Notes: a model not told the origin generated them from the sequence alone. Counted from the first letter of the stretch, positions 35,114 to 44,382 are shown. The stretch is DNA of 64,000 nt from Candidatus Gottesmanbacteria bacterium (GCA_016186795.1 JACPKY010000002.1:1054284-1118283); one strand, 5' to 3'. A program made the numbers and translations.

Positions 35114-35281
35114 ACACTTTCATCAGTTGATGAAAGTCTCGATCTAGATTCTACAAAAGAGAACATGTACCAACCACAGTACTATTTTCCCGTTACAGGA
35201 TAGTATCTTCTTTTTCTTCCTTCATCCCTTAGGTCTTCGTATAATCTATCCCTTTTTTAACGGAATTTTCCATCAACATCC

Positions 35282-35303
35282 TTATCCACACAAGTGTGTA
35301 TAA
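35282..35303. promoter_or_regulatory. Inverted pair of DnaA boxes
   Basis: TTATCCACA (35282-35290) and TGTGTATAA (35295-35303, reverse of TTATACACA) are both exact matches to the DnaA consensus TTATNCACA, 4 nt apart and facing each other. An AT-rich stretch follows. Could be an origin-related site or DnaA control of the promoter 86 nt downstream. Confidence 0.5.
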
Positions 35304-35340
35304 TTTTTGTATATTGTCTCAAGGCTCTATAACTTATTAA

Positions 35341-35387
35341 TATTACTATAGGTATATATGTTTCTCTCTTATCTATTACTATAGGTA
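35341..35387. repeat. Two 14-nt direct repeats (operator-like)
   Basis: TATTACTATAGGTA occurs at 35341-35354 and 35374-35387, a 33-nt period (three helical turns), ending next to the -35 box at 35389. Confidence 0.6.
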
Positions 35388-35388
35388 C

Positions 35389-35418
35389 TTGACAAGACTA
35401 TCCGAATGGTGCTAGCAT
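35389..35418 (+). promoter_or_regulatory. Promoter of the 50-aa ORF
   Basis: TTGACA (35389-35394), 18-nt spacer, TAGCAT (35413-35418), the same -10 hexamer as loci A and B. Confidence 0.65.
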
Positions 35419-35441
35419 GATTTTATATCGGGCTAAGGGCT

Positions 35442-35594
35442 ATGATTAGTAGAATCTTAGAAAAGCTAAATTCGTTGAGAAAGAAAGAAACTCGGCCACG
35501 AGATTTTGAGTGGGAGAGGTTTCAGAAGCAAGCAAAAGAACAGTTTGTAGAGCTCAAGAAAAAAGGATTAAGTATTCCTGTTGTGACTCTATAG
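35442..35594 (+). CDS. 50-residue charged helical protein (unknown)
   Basis: ATG at 35442 reads 50 codons, product beginning MISRILEKLNSLRKKETRPR and ending GLSIPVVTL; strongly charged and probably helical. The start lies within GGGCTAAGGGCTATGATTAG, a sequence repeated with one change (35631-35653) after the gene. Codon pattern looks coding; the ribosome site is only CTAAGGG. No family recognised. Possible replication- or repeat-associated regulator, by context only. Confidence 0.5.
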   Translation: MISRILEKLNSLRKKETRPRDFEWERFQKQAKEQFVELKKKGLSIPVVTL

Positions 35595-35605
35595 AAGCGT
35601 TATCA

Positions 35606-35663
35606 AAAAAAGAGCATCACTAACGCTAGCGGGCTAAGGGCTACGATTAGTAATGCTCTTTTA
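35606..35663 (+). terminator. Terminator after the 50-aa ORF, containing a copy of the start-site repeat
   Basis: AAAGAGCAT / ATGCTCTTT stem with inner ACTAA/TTAGT pairing, followed by a short T run. Its loop carries GGGCTAAGGGCTACGATTAG, nearly identical to the sequence at the gene's start codon. Confidence 0.6.
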
Positions 35664-35897
35664 TATTGGTTGGAAACATCGACAACGTCTACATGTTTCA
35701 ACAACCGATTATGATGTGTATCATACTCCCGTTTTTACTGTCAAGAATATATTGGATGCCTAATAGTACCTCTTTTTCTCGTCCTGGTAATACAAAATCA
35801 TACATATATTTCTAGTGTGTTTCTTTTGAGTATCACTCTACCAGCAGAGTTTTTTCTCCATTTTCGCAATTTATCCTATTCCACAAGCCTTTTTCTT

Positions 35898-36050
35898 GAC
35901 ATACCAGTTTCCTCATGATAGAATGGCCCGTTAAATCAATCCGTCAGCTGACGGACTGTCCTATGAAACAGTGCCCATCAAGTTTCTCATTCGTATTGTC
36001 AGTATATTTACTCTGGTAATCGCCGTATGGTAGGTGGGACCAGAGTTTTT
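35898..36050 (+). ncRNA. Candidate small RNA of about 125 nt
   Basis: Promoter TTGACA-17-TAGAAT (35898-35926) and a terminator ACTCTGGT/ACCAGAGT plus T8 (about 36009-36050) bound a stretch without ORF. The 5' part has the palindrome TCCGTCAGCTGACGGA (35940-35955). The terminator loop contains GGTAGGTGGGACC, close to a T-box core, but no gene follows on this strand. Positions 35664-35897 hold nothing I can support. Confidence 0.5.
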
Positions 36051-36052
36051 TT

Positions 36053-36150
36053 TGTACAAGCGCACTAATTGTATCTTTTTTAAGGGGTGGATAAGGTGTA
36101 GGGCAGGCATCTTATCCCCCCGTTAAAGGGGATAGACGTGCGCTTGTAAC
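36053..36150. repeat. Long nested inverted repeat near the end of the YYY gene
   Basis: TACAAGCGCAC pairs with GTGCGCTTGTA, enclosing GGATAAG..CTTATCC. Possibly a transcription barrier between the small RNA and the convergent glycosyltransferase gene. Confidence 0.45.
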
Positions 36151-36169
36151 CTTTTTGTACGTGGATTTT

Positions 36170-38557
36170 TTACAAAAGAGTATTGACTTTATAGATTTTT
36201 GTCGTTCCAGATTCAAAGACAACATCACCAATCTCTTCCAGTTTCTCCTCATTCAGATTCTTGTATTTTTGTCGTTCAAGAGTTCCTACAAAAATATATT
36301 CAACCTTGTACTTCTTGATAATATTTCTCGTTATCTCCCTATCTTCCAATTCATACAGCTGGGCAACTTCTGGAATTCTCCTTCCTGCTTCATCGTATGA
36401 GCCTCTCCAGAGCCATTCGTGCACTGGCCAGCCAATGATAGTCGGAAGCCCGGTGTAGGCCGATACGCGTCCATAATCGGTATAGGAGTCACCGTTTGCC
36501 TCGGCAATGACTGGCTGATTGGTACATTCTCTCCCTGTGACATCGCTGCACTGGATATTTTTATTTATCCACTCAACTGCTAGCGCATCATCAGGGTATT
36601 GATCAGAAAACCACTGGAATCCATCAAGACCACGATAGGTTCTTAGTCCACCATAGTACGAGTTAATTGCAAACAAGGGATAAATAGCAACGAGAGTAAA
36701 AAGAAAGATAAATCCGCTGGTGTAAAGGAAATAGAACGCATACTTTCCTGTTTCTTTGGCATGAAGTTTGAGCCGGAAAACGATATATGCTGAAGATATT
36801 CCCAGCATCATAAACGCCTGGTAACCAAGTTTAAACATCGTGTTCGCCCGATAGTGGGCAGGATAGATATCTTTCAGGTAAAAATACTCAGGAAAGATAA
36901 GAAGAAGACTTGAAACGAAAAGAAGGATCAGAATAAACCCATCAGAGGGGAAAAGGTCAATGTAGAGAATTTTGAGGAGAAATTTTTTCCAGAAAGGAGG
37001 TGCATTTCCTTTCGATGGTACGAGCTGTTTGAAGAATTTTTTTAGCGTAAAAAGGAAAAATGCCAAAACGTTGTAGTAGAAAAATCCCCACAGAACTGCC
37101 ATCATCCAGAGAGGTGATTTCTGACACTTGCCTTCCTCAAAAAGAAGCGGGCCAAGTGTCTTTCCCTCAAGCGATTTCGGAGCGCATAAAACGCCGATTC
37201 CTGAAGCAAACGGTTTGAAGTTGAGAGAAAATGGTAAACTTGCCAAAAGGAAGAAGAAAAAGAGGAAAAGACAGGAAGAAAAGGTTTTATAGAGGAGTTG
37301 GAAAAAAGTCCATGACGGATTTTTCCCAAAACTTTGCATATTTTTTAGAAATATCGTAAGTCCTGCAATAACTAAATAAATGAATCCATCCCAGGCATTG
37401 GTCATATACATAATGGCAAGGAGTATTCCCAAGAAAAGGAGAGTAGGGAGGGCGACACCGGTATGATCTTCGAAATCTTTGGCAAATTGAGAAAGGGAAA
37501 ACTGTTTGGGTGCTGGACTTTTTAATTTTTCATTTTCATCAGTCTCACGTTTTTTTGTAGCAAGAAGTGCAAGAAGAGCAAGTATCAAAAGGACCATTGG
37601 GATATCCGAGACATGGCCGTGGAGGTCTGCAACGACGAAAGAATAGATAGGGAATTCATGGATTGTGAAAGGAATAAACCTGGTTGCATTGGGATACCAG
37701 TACTTATCCGGTTCATACCCGAAAGAAAGCTTCCAGAATGGTTCCGGGTTCTCATTGGGGTAGCCAGATGTCAGAACATAAAGAGTATGGAGGTTTCCGC
37801 CAAAGGAAACAAGAAATGCCGTCAGAAGTCCAATAACGATGTAACGGAAACGAATTGGTGGAAGGTCATCAATTTTCCCTTTCACCTTTTTTATTCCTTT
37901 TTGAACTGTTGCCGCAATAAAGGCAAGATTAAATCCAAGGGAAAATGAGAGGGTGAATGTGAAGGCAAAGACTGTTGCCATCATGAGGTTGTAGGTGATA
38001 CTTGCCGGAATTCCTGAAAGCTTTGTTAAAAAGGCCATAATGTAATGGCCAAAGTAGTAATAGTTGATGAAGTACCCTCCTGGGTAATCAGGTGATTTCG
38101 TCAGCCACATATCGGCTGGTGGAAAAGAGGTGCCCCGAAGGATTGAGCTGACAAATCCAAAATCCATGAACTTTTCAAGACCGTGTATGGAGGGTTCATG
38201 CGCGCGAACATATGACCAGAATCCGAGAGTGAGGAGGAAAAATAGCTCTTCTGCGATAATCAGTTTTTTTGGAAGTCTTCGAAGGGAGACTAAAAATTCA
38301 GGCTTTTTGAAAAACCAGAGACTGACAAGAAACCAAGCTAAGATGGTAAGAATAAGTGGGATGCGGGCAAATGGAAGAAGTTGAAGGCTTCCCAAAAGCC
38401 AAACGGTATATGCAGGGAGGAGAATTCCTATAATTTTACTGAAGATAAATCCTTTGTCACGAAAATTTCCAAAGAGCGAGAGTGTTACAGGAAGAGAAAT
38501 CCAGCCGAGAATGGAAATGACGAACCACCAGGTAAAGACAGAGAAAATATCGGACAT
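36170..38557 (-). CDS. YYY-family membrane protein (DUF2298, glycosyltransferase-like)
   Basis: 795 residues with about 14-16 transmembrane helices. Contains YFINYYYFGHY, which gives the Chlor_Arch_YYY/DUF2298 family its name, and an outward loop motif RFIPFTIHEFPIYSFVVADLHGH typical of the family. The C-terminal soluble region includes VEYIFVGTLERQKY. Members are regarded as relatives of lipid-linked-sugar glycosyltransferases (GT-C fold); substrate unknown. It lies at the start of the surface-glycan island, convergent with the small RNA unit. Confidence 0.88.
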   Translation of the reverse strand: MSDIFSVFTWWFVISILGWISLPVTLSLFGNFRDKGFIFSKIIGILLPAYTVWLLGSLQLLPFARIPLILTILAWFLVSLWFFKKPEFLVSLRRLPKKLIIAEELFFLLTLGFWSYVRAHEPSIHGLEKFMDFGFVSSILRGTSFPPADMWLTKSPDYPGGYFINYYYFGHYIMAFLTKLSGIPASITYNLMMATVFAFTFTLSFSLGFNLAFIAATVQKGIKKVKGKIDDLPPIRFRYIVIGLLTAFLVSFGGNLHTLYVLTSGYPNENPEPFWKLSFGYEPDKYWYPNATRFIPFTIHEFPIYSFVVADLHGHVSDIPMVLLILALLALLATKKRETDENEKLKSPAPKQFSLSQFAKDFEDHTGVALPTLLFLGILLAIMYMTNAWDGFIYLVIAGLTIFLKNMQSFGKNPSWTFFQLLYKTFSSCLFLFFFFLLASLPFSLNFKPFASGIGVLCAPKSLEGKTLGPLLFEEGKCQKSPLWMMAVLWGFFYYNVLAFFLFTLKKFFKQLVPSKGNAPPFWKKFLLKILYIDLFPSDGFILILLFVSSLLLIFPEYFYLKDIYPAHYRANTMFKLGYQAFMMLGISSAYIVFRLKLHAKETGKYAFYFLYTSGFIFLFTLVAIYPLFAINSYYGGLRTYRGLDGFQWFSDQYPDDALAVEWINKNIQCSDVTGRECTNQPVIAEANGDSYTDYGRVSAYTGLPTIIGWPVHEWLWRGSYDEAGRRIPEVAQLYELEDREITRNIIKKYKVEYIFVGTLERQKYKNLNEEKLEEIGDVVFESGTTKIYKVNTLL

Positions 38558-38631
38558 AATGGGTATTATAGTGGCTTTTTCCTTCCTTGAGAAGGCAGGA
38601 TTTTTTCATCCATCGTGCTATAATGAGCGCC

Positions 38632-39201
38632 ATGCGGACAAAGCCGATCCGGATAGGCCTTGATTTTGATGGTGTTGTTGCCTATAACCCTTTTCGGGTG
38701 GTACGAGCTCCTTGGGCGTACTTTAAACGCAATATCTTAGGGATAAAAAAACTTACCTTCTTCTATCCCCAGAATGCCAGGCAGAGGATTTTTTGGAAAA
38801 TTCTTCACCAATCAAGTATGTTTCCGGCAAACGGGGTTGATCATTTAAGAGCGCTTATTACATCGAAGGAAATAGAAGTGTATCTTATCACGGGAAGGTA
38901 TGGATTTTTGCGTGATCATCTTTATCAGTGGCTTGATAGGCACGAGATGTCGAAACTTTTTCATGATATTGTTATTAATAAAAAAGATGAACAGCCGCAT
39001 ATTTTTAAGGAAAAAGCAATCAAAAAGATAAAGCCTGCTGTTTTTGTTGAAGATAACCTTGATATTGTAGAATATCTAAACGGTCGGACTCCTACAAAAA
39101 TCTACTGGATTTACAATATTACCGACAGGTTTCATCCCTACCCGTATAAATTTCCCTATCTTCTGAAAGCGCTGAAAGCACTTCCGAAACTATCTCCATG
39201 A
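38632..39201 (+). CDS. HAD-superfamily hydrolase-like protein
   Basis: 189 residues. DFDGVVAYNP at the N-terminus is HAD motif I (with the nucleophile Asp and the +2 Gly replacing Asp), VYLITGRYG is motif II, and VFVEDNLDIVEYL is motif IV-like. Resembles the 5'(3')-deoxyribonucleotidase/uncharacterised HAD group. An extended -10 (TGCTATAAT, 38616-38624) ends 7 nt before ATG 38632, so the transcript is leaderless and that ATG is the likely start rather than the upstream ones. It overlaps the next gene by 4 bp. Confidence 0.72.
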   Translation: MRTKPIRIGLDFDGVVAYNPFRVVRAPWAYFKRNILGIKKLTFFYPQNARQRIFWKILHQSSMFPANGVDHLRALITSKEIEVYLITGRYGFLRDHLYQWLDRHEMSKLFHDIVINKKDEQPHIFKEKAIKKIKPAVFVEDNLDIVEYLNGRTPTKIYWIYNITDRFHPYPYKFPYLLKALKALPKLSP

Positions 39202-40340
39202 TCCGTGTTCTTATTACCCTGACGTATTACTCTCCATATGTATCGGGTCTGACAATGTATGTGAAGCGTCTTTCAGAACATTTAGATAAAAGGAGATTCT
39301 CGGTGAGAGTTCTTACGATGCGCCATACTGCATCGCTAAAGTCTACAGAAATTATTAATCAAATTCCAGTTATTCGAGCCTCGTATTTTGCAAAGATAAG
39401 TAAAGGGTTTCTTTCTTTTAATTATATTTGGAAAAGCTTGCAGGAAGTACGAACATGTGATGTTGTTGTTATCAATCTTCCCCAACCGGAAGGGCTATTT
39501 CCCGCTCTCTTTGCATCACTTTTTAGGAAAAAGCTTGTTTCGATCTATCATTGTGATGTCGTTTTACCACGGACACGATTGAATCAAATGATCGAAGCAA
39601 TTCTTGATGGAGTACATAGGGTGATATTGAAACGTTCAGATACGATTGTAAACAACTCATTCGATTTTGCTAAAAACTCACGGATCCTTCCACAGTTTTT
39701 GGGAAAAACTATATATATTTATCCACCTATATATTTTCCAAAGATAGATAAACGAATACAAAATATTATCGGAAAGAAGATAAAGGGCGAAACCTTCTAT
39801 TCCATTGGTATTGTGACCAGAATTGCAGCAGAGAAAGGTTTGGAGTATGTACTTGAGGCAATTCCACGTATTAGGAAACATCTGAAAGGTAAACCATTTC
39901 GTATATTCCTTGCTGGTCCGGAATCTATCGTTGGCGAGGATGCATATAGACGTATGATCATGAAACTCATGGAAAAGTACAAAGAATATATTCTCTACCT
40001 AGGACAGTTGGATGATCACGAGATGGGGGCATTCTACTCACTTCTGGATGTTCTTGCTGTTCCGTCAGTGAATTCAACTGAAGCATTCGGGATGGTACAA
40101 ATTGAGGCGATGTCGTTGGGTGTTCCAGTAGTTGCAACAGATTTACCAGGTGTACGCGTGCCTATTCAGAAATCTTCTATGGGTATTATCGTTCCTCCGT
40201 ACAACTCGGAGAAGTTGGCACAGGCAATTACAATGCTACTTACAAAAAGAAGCTCATATAGGCGTTTTGTCCCATTTGTACGGAGGGAATTTTCAATTGG
40301 AAAAACGATTGGTGAGTTTCGAAAGGTTCTGGGAGGGTGA
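39198..40340 (+). CDS. GT4-family glycosyltransferase
   Basis: 380 residues, GT-B fold. C-terminal domain shows GIVTRIAAEKGLEYVLEA, the nucleotide-sugar motif STEAFGMVQIEAMSLGVPVVA (EX7E) and ATDLPGV. Probably transfers a hexose to a cell-surface glycan precursor in the cytoplasm. ATGA overlap with the upstream gene and the FkbM methyltransferase directly downstream indicate a small glycan operon. Confidence 0.88.
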   Translation: MIRVLITLTYYSPYVSGLTMYVKRLSEHLDKRRFSVRVLTMRHTASLKSTEIINQIPVIRASYFAKISKGFLSFNYIWKSLQEVRTCDVVVINLPQPEGLFPALFASLFRKKLVSIYHCDVVLPRTRLNQMIEAILDGVHRVILKRSDTIVNNSFDFAKNSRILPQFLGKTIYIYPPIYFPKIDKRIQNIIGKKIKGETFYSIGIVTRIAAEKGLEYVLEAIPRIRKHLKGKPFRIFLAGPESIVGEDAYRRMIMKLMEKYKEYILYLGQLDDHEMGAFYSLLDVLAVPSVNSTEAFGMVQIEAMSLGVPVVATDLPGVRVPIQKSSMGIIVPPYNSEKLAQAITMLLTKRSSYRRFVPFVRREFSIGKTIGEFRKVLGG

Positions 40341-40344
40341 ATAT

Positions 40345-41055
40345 ATGAAGGAATCTCTCTCTTATGCCAAAGTCCGACTGCACCGAGTACCATACTATAT
40401 TGGATCCCTCTTTCTCCTATTTTCCTCTCTTACCTTCAAATCACGTCTAAATCTGATAGTTAATCTTATCAATCCTTTCAGAAAAACCCGTCTTATTTCT
40501 TTCAAGAAATATCATCTCTCTTTTTGGTATAGGACGATCCTTGATCTTCTCGTTTTAAAAGAAGTCATTCTCGATGGAGAGTACACCCTTCCAGAGGTTG
40601 TCCTAACAAGAAGAGACACCGTTGTCGTTGATATAGGTGCGGGCTTTGGCGACTATGCAATCCTTATGGCAAGAAGGTTCCCGTGGGTGAAAGTTTACGC
40701 ATTTGAGCCTGATCCAATGTACTTTTCGCTTTTGCAAAAAAACATTCGGCAAAACCTGGTTGGGAGTGTTTACCCGTTCAAACAGGCAGTTTCATCTATT
40801 CCTGAAATATTTAAAAAAGCAAAAATTTCCCGTATTGATGTTCTGAAAATGGATTGCGAAGGGTGTGAATTTAACATAATAAAAAAAGGCTCATCCCGTA
40901 TGATAAAAAGAGTAGGGAAGATTGTCATGGAATATCATGAGAGGGGAGAACATACAAAGGAAAAACTTTCAGCAACCCTTGGGAGATACTTTCATCACGT
41001 GATTATTACTTCCCAGAAGGACGTCCCGCATATCGGTCATATTTTTGCCTACTAA
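40345..41055 (+). CDS. FkbM-family methyltransferase
   Basis: 236 residues. SAM-binding motif VVDIGAGFGDYAILMARR, acidic loop AFEPDP, and DVLKMDCEGCEFNII are the hallmarks of FkbM methyltransferases. Likely methylates a sugar hydroxyl in the surface glycan. The ATG at 40345 has GGGAGG upstream; the longer frame overlaps the glycosyltransferase and is rejected. It converges with the next gene, overlapping by about 50 bp. Confidence 0.82.
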   Translation: MKESLSYAKVRLHRVPYYIGSLFLLFSSLTFKSRLNLIVNLINPFRKTRLISFKKYHLSFWYRTILDLLVLKEVILDGEYTLPEVVLTRRDTVVVDIGAGFGDYAILMARRFPWVKVYAFEPDPMYFSLLQKNIRQNLVGSVYPFKQAVSSIPEIFKKAKISRIDVLKMDCEGCEFNIIKKGSSRMIKRVGKIVMEYHERGEHTKEKLSATLGRYFHHVIITSQKDVPHIGHIFAY

Positions 41056-42571
41056 GAGTATTCCTTCGAAAGATTACTACGAAGATAAGAAAGAAGAGGG
41101 GAAAGTAAAACAGGAGAAGAAGGTGCAGGTTATAGATATTTGGGAACGTAGCGTCAAAGAATAGTTTTATATTGAAAGTGAGATTTTCTGGTGTGAAAAA
41201 AGGCAAATGAAGCCAAGAAAGATAAAATCTATGCTCTCCGGAAACATGAGGGGCAAAGTGAGTGAGATTTGAATACCAGCCGTTTTCAATGGAAAAGAAT
41301 ATACCAACGAGAGTGGTTATTCGGATGATAGAGATAAATAAAGTATGTTTCATTCTTGAGAGGGTATCAAGGAAAAAGCCAAATCCCAAAAGAGAGACCA
41401 CAGCAACCGGAAGAAAGTAGCGTGTATCGTACATATTCGTTGCCCAAAAGATTGTTAACTTTGATGAGGCAACAAACATAATAAGGATAGAGAGAAACAT
41501 GAAAATAGCTTCTCGTTTTTTTTTCTTAAGGAAGAAAATCCACCCGACTATTGCAAAAAATAGTGCCGGGGTTTGAATAAAGATTCCTTTGTAGGGCCAG
41601 ACTGTTGCAAACAGTGCGCCCATTTGTCTACTTATGGTAGGGTGATCCCAGTAGAATGTGAGAAGATGTGGGTCGATTGGTCCAAAACTAAAAAGGTTGG
41701 TTGCCACACTTGGAAGAAGAGGAGTTTGAAAAAGGTTTTCGGGATTGTTCATCCAGGTAAAGTATGCTTTATGGAGATGAGGATTGGTAAAAGGATTTCT
41801 AAATACTTTGAAATTATAGAAAAAGATACTTAAAAGCAGTGGCAGAAGTCCCAAAACAAAAAGAGAGATGGGAAGAGAACTTCTTTTTTTAAACTTTATT
41901 AAATAATACAGAATAAAAATTGGAATAATAAAAAATTTAGAGTAATCAACATACAGGGCAAACCCTACCATAATTCCCGAGGCAAGCACGTATCTAAGTC
42001 TTACGGAAGAAATGGCAAAGTACCAGCTTAAAAGAAAAAAGGTAATAAAAGTAGGCTCTCGAAAAAAGCTGGCACTGTATTTCCACATTAGCGTTCCTGC
42101 ACCTATAATGATGGCTGTGAAAAATGAGCTTTTTTTCGATATGCCAATTTTTAAGCAGATGAGGAAAGAAATAGCAACTCCAAGTGCTCCAATTGACGCG
42201 GTTGAAAGATAGGTAAGCGCCTGGAGAATACTGTCTTCATCAACCGCAGGATGTCTTCCTCCATAGGGATAGTTTCCCAAAGGCAAGATATGTTTTCCAG
42301 CAATGTAAAAGGGGATAGAGAGGATAGATAAACCTGGCTCACGGTCAAGATAGTAATGAGAATTAGCTAATGCATAGTCAACCCGATACGTCCACTTCCG
42401 AAAATCATCAATTGCAAACGTTCCCTTCTCTGCAATTGCTTGAGTTAGAGCATACTGGGATCCATCAGCACTATTCATACCTCCAACAGTACTTGAAAAG
42501 TAGAGAGCCGTAAAAAGAAAGAATAGAAAAAGCGAAGCTATATTGGTAGATACAATCTGTCTCTTTCGCAT
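41006..42571 (-). CDS. PMT/ArnT-like membrane glycosyltransferase
   Basis: 521 residues with about 11-12 transmembrane segments. The first outward loop has NSADGSQYALTQAIAEKGTF and DREPGLSILSIPFY, the acidic pattern of GT-C enzymes that take sugars from polyprenyl phosphate. Minus-strand TACACT ends 6 nt before the ATG at 42571 (leaderless). Part of the surface-glycan island; substrate unknown. Confidence 0.78.
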   Translation of the reverse strand: MRKRQIVSTNIASLFLFFLFTALYFSSTVGGMNSADGSQYALTQAIAEKGTFAIDDFRKWTYRVDYALANSHYYLDREPGLSILSIPFYIAGKHILPLGNYPYGGRHPAVDEDSILQALTYLSTASIGALGVAISFLICLKIGISKKSSFFTAIIIGAGTLMWKYSASFFREPTFITFFLLSWYFAISSVRLRYVLASGIMVGFALYVDYSKFFIIPIFILYYLIKFKKRSSLPISLFVLGLLPLLLSIFFYNFKVFRNPFTNPHLHKAYFTWMNNPENLFQTPLLPSVATNLFSFGPIDPHLLTFYWDHPTISRQMGALFATVWPYKGIFIQTPALFFAIVGWIFFLKKKKREAIFMFLSILIMFVASSKLTIFWATNMYDTRYFLPVAVVSLLGFGFFLDTLSRMKHTLFISIIRITTLVGIFFSIENGWYSNLTHFAPHVSGEHRFYLSWLHLPFFTPENLTFNIKLFFDATFPNIYNLHLLLLFYFPLFFLIFVVIFRRNTLSRQKYDRYAGRPSGK

Positions 42572-42619
42572 GGAGAAAGTGTAGCAGAGTTGATATACTC
42601 CTTCCATACATACCGCTCT

Positions 42620-44143
42620 ATGAAAAAACAGGTTTTACTTTTTCTCATTTTGATTCTGGGGGCGATATTTCGGCTGTACCAACTTGACTCGTTACCCGGA
42701 GAAATGTGGGGAGATGTTGCGGAAGGATTTGAGTTTACCCAATTTATTTTTGATGGGAAATGGCCGTGGTATTTTGTGTTGGGTAATGGCCCCTTATTTT
42801 TCTATTTTGCAGCGGTACCCTCATTACTTCTTGGGCTATCGTTTTTTTCTCTAAAACTTTCCAGTGTTCTTATTGGTCTTGCTCTTATCTTTGTAACGTA
42901 TGTATTTGCCAAGGAATTAGCTGGAACAAAAGTGGCGCTTTTGACCTCTCTTTTTATTGCCGTGTCGCGCTGGCCTGTCACACTTTCCAGACTTGGGATG
43001 ATGATTATCCTTGTTCCTTTTACTGTTATTGTCGTGTTTTACCTCCTTCTGAAAGCCTTTCAGACCAATCGTTTACGGTACTGGATAGGGAGTGGTTTGA
43101 CTTTGGGTATTGGTCTTTACAACTATCCGGTTTTTGCCATGGTCATGCCGATAACTATTTTTGTCGTTGGGATTTGCTTTCTTCTGGTGCAAAAAAGTAA
43201 AAGCACTAGGTATGTCAAAGGTATTCTTCTGGCATGCGCTGCATTTTTCCTTATCGCGTTTTCATTTATTCAGATGATCTGGGTTGAGAAAGATGTGTGG
43301 TTTGCACCGGGGAGTTACTTTGCCAGTAAATTGGTAACTGCGGATGGAACGCTTCTTCCCGACTGGAATGAACGACTGATCGACAATATTAAGCGAAGCG
43401 CTGGCATGTTCCACATCCAAGGCCACAGCTCTTTTCGAGTGAATGTCTCAAATGTTCCACATCTGGATTCCATCTCCGGAGTCTTTTTCCTTATTGGTCT
43501 TGTTTGGTGTGTTGTTCGCATGAAGAAGTATCGGTATCTTGTTTTTATCCCGCTACTTTTGTTGCAGCTGCCACAGATTTTGGTTCTGAATGTCCCTGGG
43601 GATGTGCCAAATGCCGGCCGCTCAAGCGGCGTTATACCATTCACCTATTTTCTGGTTGCAATGGGACTTATGTTTTACTATAAAGTTTTACGGCGATTCC
43701 ATATTCCATTATTTTTTTCAATCCCTCTTATTCTTATCATTTTTGCCCATGTCGTATATGTCAACACGTTTCTCTATTTTGTTACCTATGCATATGGATT
43801 ACCGAATCAAAATACAGCGTACTCCAAAATTCTTGCTCGCCATATTGATGCGTTGCCACAGAATGTTTCTATCTACCTGGGAGCATGTTGTTGGGGTGAT
43901 TGGGGACAGCCGGATGGAAAGCCTATCTATTTTTCACTTTCCAATAGGAAGCGGAATGTAGTTAATCAAAGGCTGGTTTCATCATGTGAAGATATTGATG
44001 CAAGACCCGCCGAAGTAATACTTTCTCCCAAAGAGAAAGAAAAAGCAGCACTTTTTGATGATTGCGGCAAGGGAACTGTCCAGACGGATTCGGAGAATGG
44101 CCAGGAAATTTATAGTTACATTGAAATTCCAAAGACTTTTTGA
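42620..44143 (+). CDS. PMT-family (GT39/GT83-like) membrane glycosyltransferase
   Basis: 507 residues. RLYQLDSLPGEMWGDVAEG supplies the catalytic-type acidic loop after the first helix; some 11 helices follow, then a soluble C-terminus (SIYLGACCWGDWGQPDGKPI). Typical dolichol/undecaprenyl-phosphate sugar transferase architecture. Divergent from the preceding gene. The ATG at 42620 is preferred to upstream starts because it directly begins the signal-anchor. Confidence 0.8.
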   Translation: MKKQVLLFLILILGAIFRLYQLDSLPGEMWGDVAEGFEFTQFIFDGKWPWYFVLGNGPLFFYFAAVPSLLLGLSFFSLKLSSVLIGLALIFVTYVFAKELAGTKVALLTSLFIAVSRWPVTLSRLGMMIILVPFTVIVVFYLLLKAFQTNRLRYWIGSGLTLGIGLYNYPVFAMVMPITIFVVGICFLLVQKSKSTRYVKGILLACAAFFLIAFSFIQMIWVEKDVWFAPGSYFASKLVTADGTLLPDWNERLIDNIKRSAGMFHIQGHSSFRVNVSNVPHLDSISGVFFLIGLVWCVVRMKKYRYLVFIPLLLLQLPQILVLNVPGDVPNAGRSSGVIPFTYFLVAMGLMFYYKVLRRFHIPLFFSIPLILIIFAHVVYVNTFLYFVTYAYGLPNQNTAYSKILARHIDALPQNVSIYLGACCWGDWGQPDGKPIYFSLSNRKRNVVNQRLVSSCEDIDARPAEVILSPKEKEKAALFDDCGKGTVQTDSENGQEIYSYIEIPKTF

Positions 44144-44194
44144 TTTTCTCAATGGATCTTCCCAATTTTTCGCAAAATAGGGTTCGTGGAAAGA

Positions 44195-44290
44195 GTCTGT
44201 ATGCTGTATTTCTCGGGAAATCCTTCGGAAATTACAGTTTCCGCTTTCCTTTTCGAAATACAGCAACATACTCTAATCCACCTGCACAAA
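44195..44290. repeat. Dispersed hairpin repeat (also inside the gene at 50782)
   Basis: TGCTGTATTTC (44202-44212) pairs with GAAATACAGCA (44255-44265). The right part (CGCTTTCCTTTTCG...CTCTAATCCA...CTGCA) recurs at 51557-51617 within a coding sequence. The rest of 44144-44382 shows no gene. Confidence 0.55.
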
Positions 44291-44382
44291 TTTTGTTCAA
44301 AAATGGGAAGATCCTCATTATTTGATACCTACACGGATTTTGTTCGAAAAGGTAGGAATGTATCGGAAGATTGGGGGTTAAA

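Noticed and set aside
34942..35130. 62-codon ORF after the TIM-barrel gene
   Set aside because: It overlaps the end of the preceding gene, runs through a GC-rich repeat, has no ribosome site and gives a proline-rich, unconvincing product.
35282..35418. Calling this region oriC outright
   Set aside because: Two DnaA boxes and an AT-rich tract are suggestive, but there is no dnaA/dnaN neighbourhood and flanking genes converge instead of diverge.
36009..36050. Functional T-box at the end of the second small RNA
   Set aside because: The core-like GGTAGGTGGGACC lies in the terminator loop and no gene follows on the + strand; topology is unlike an antiterminator. Kept only as a curiosity.
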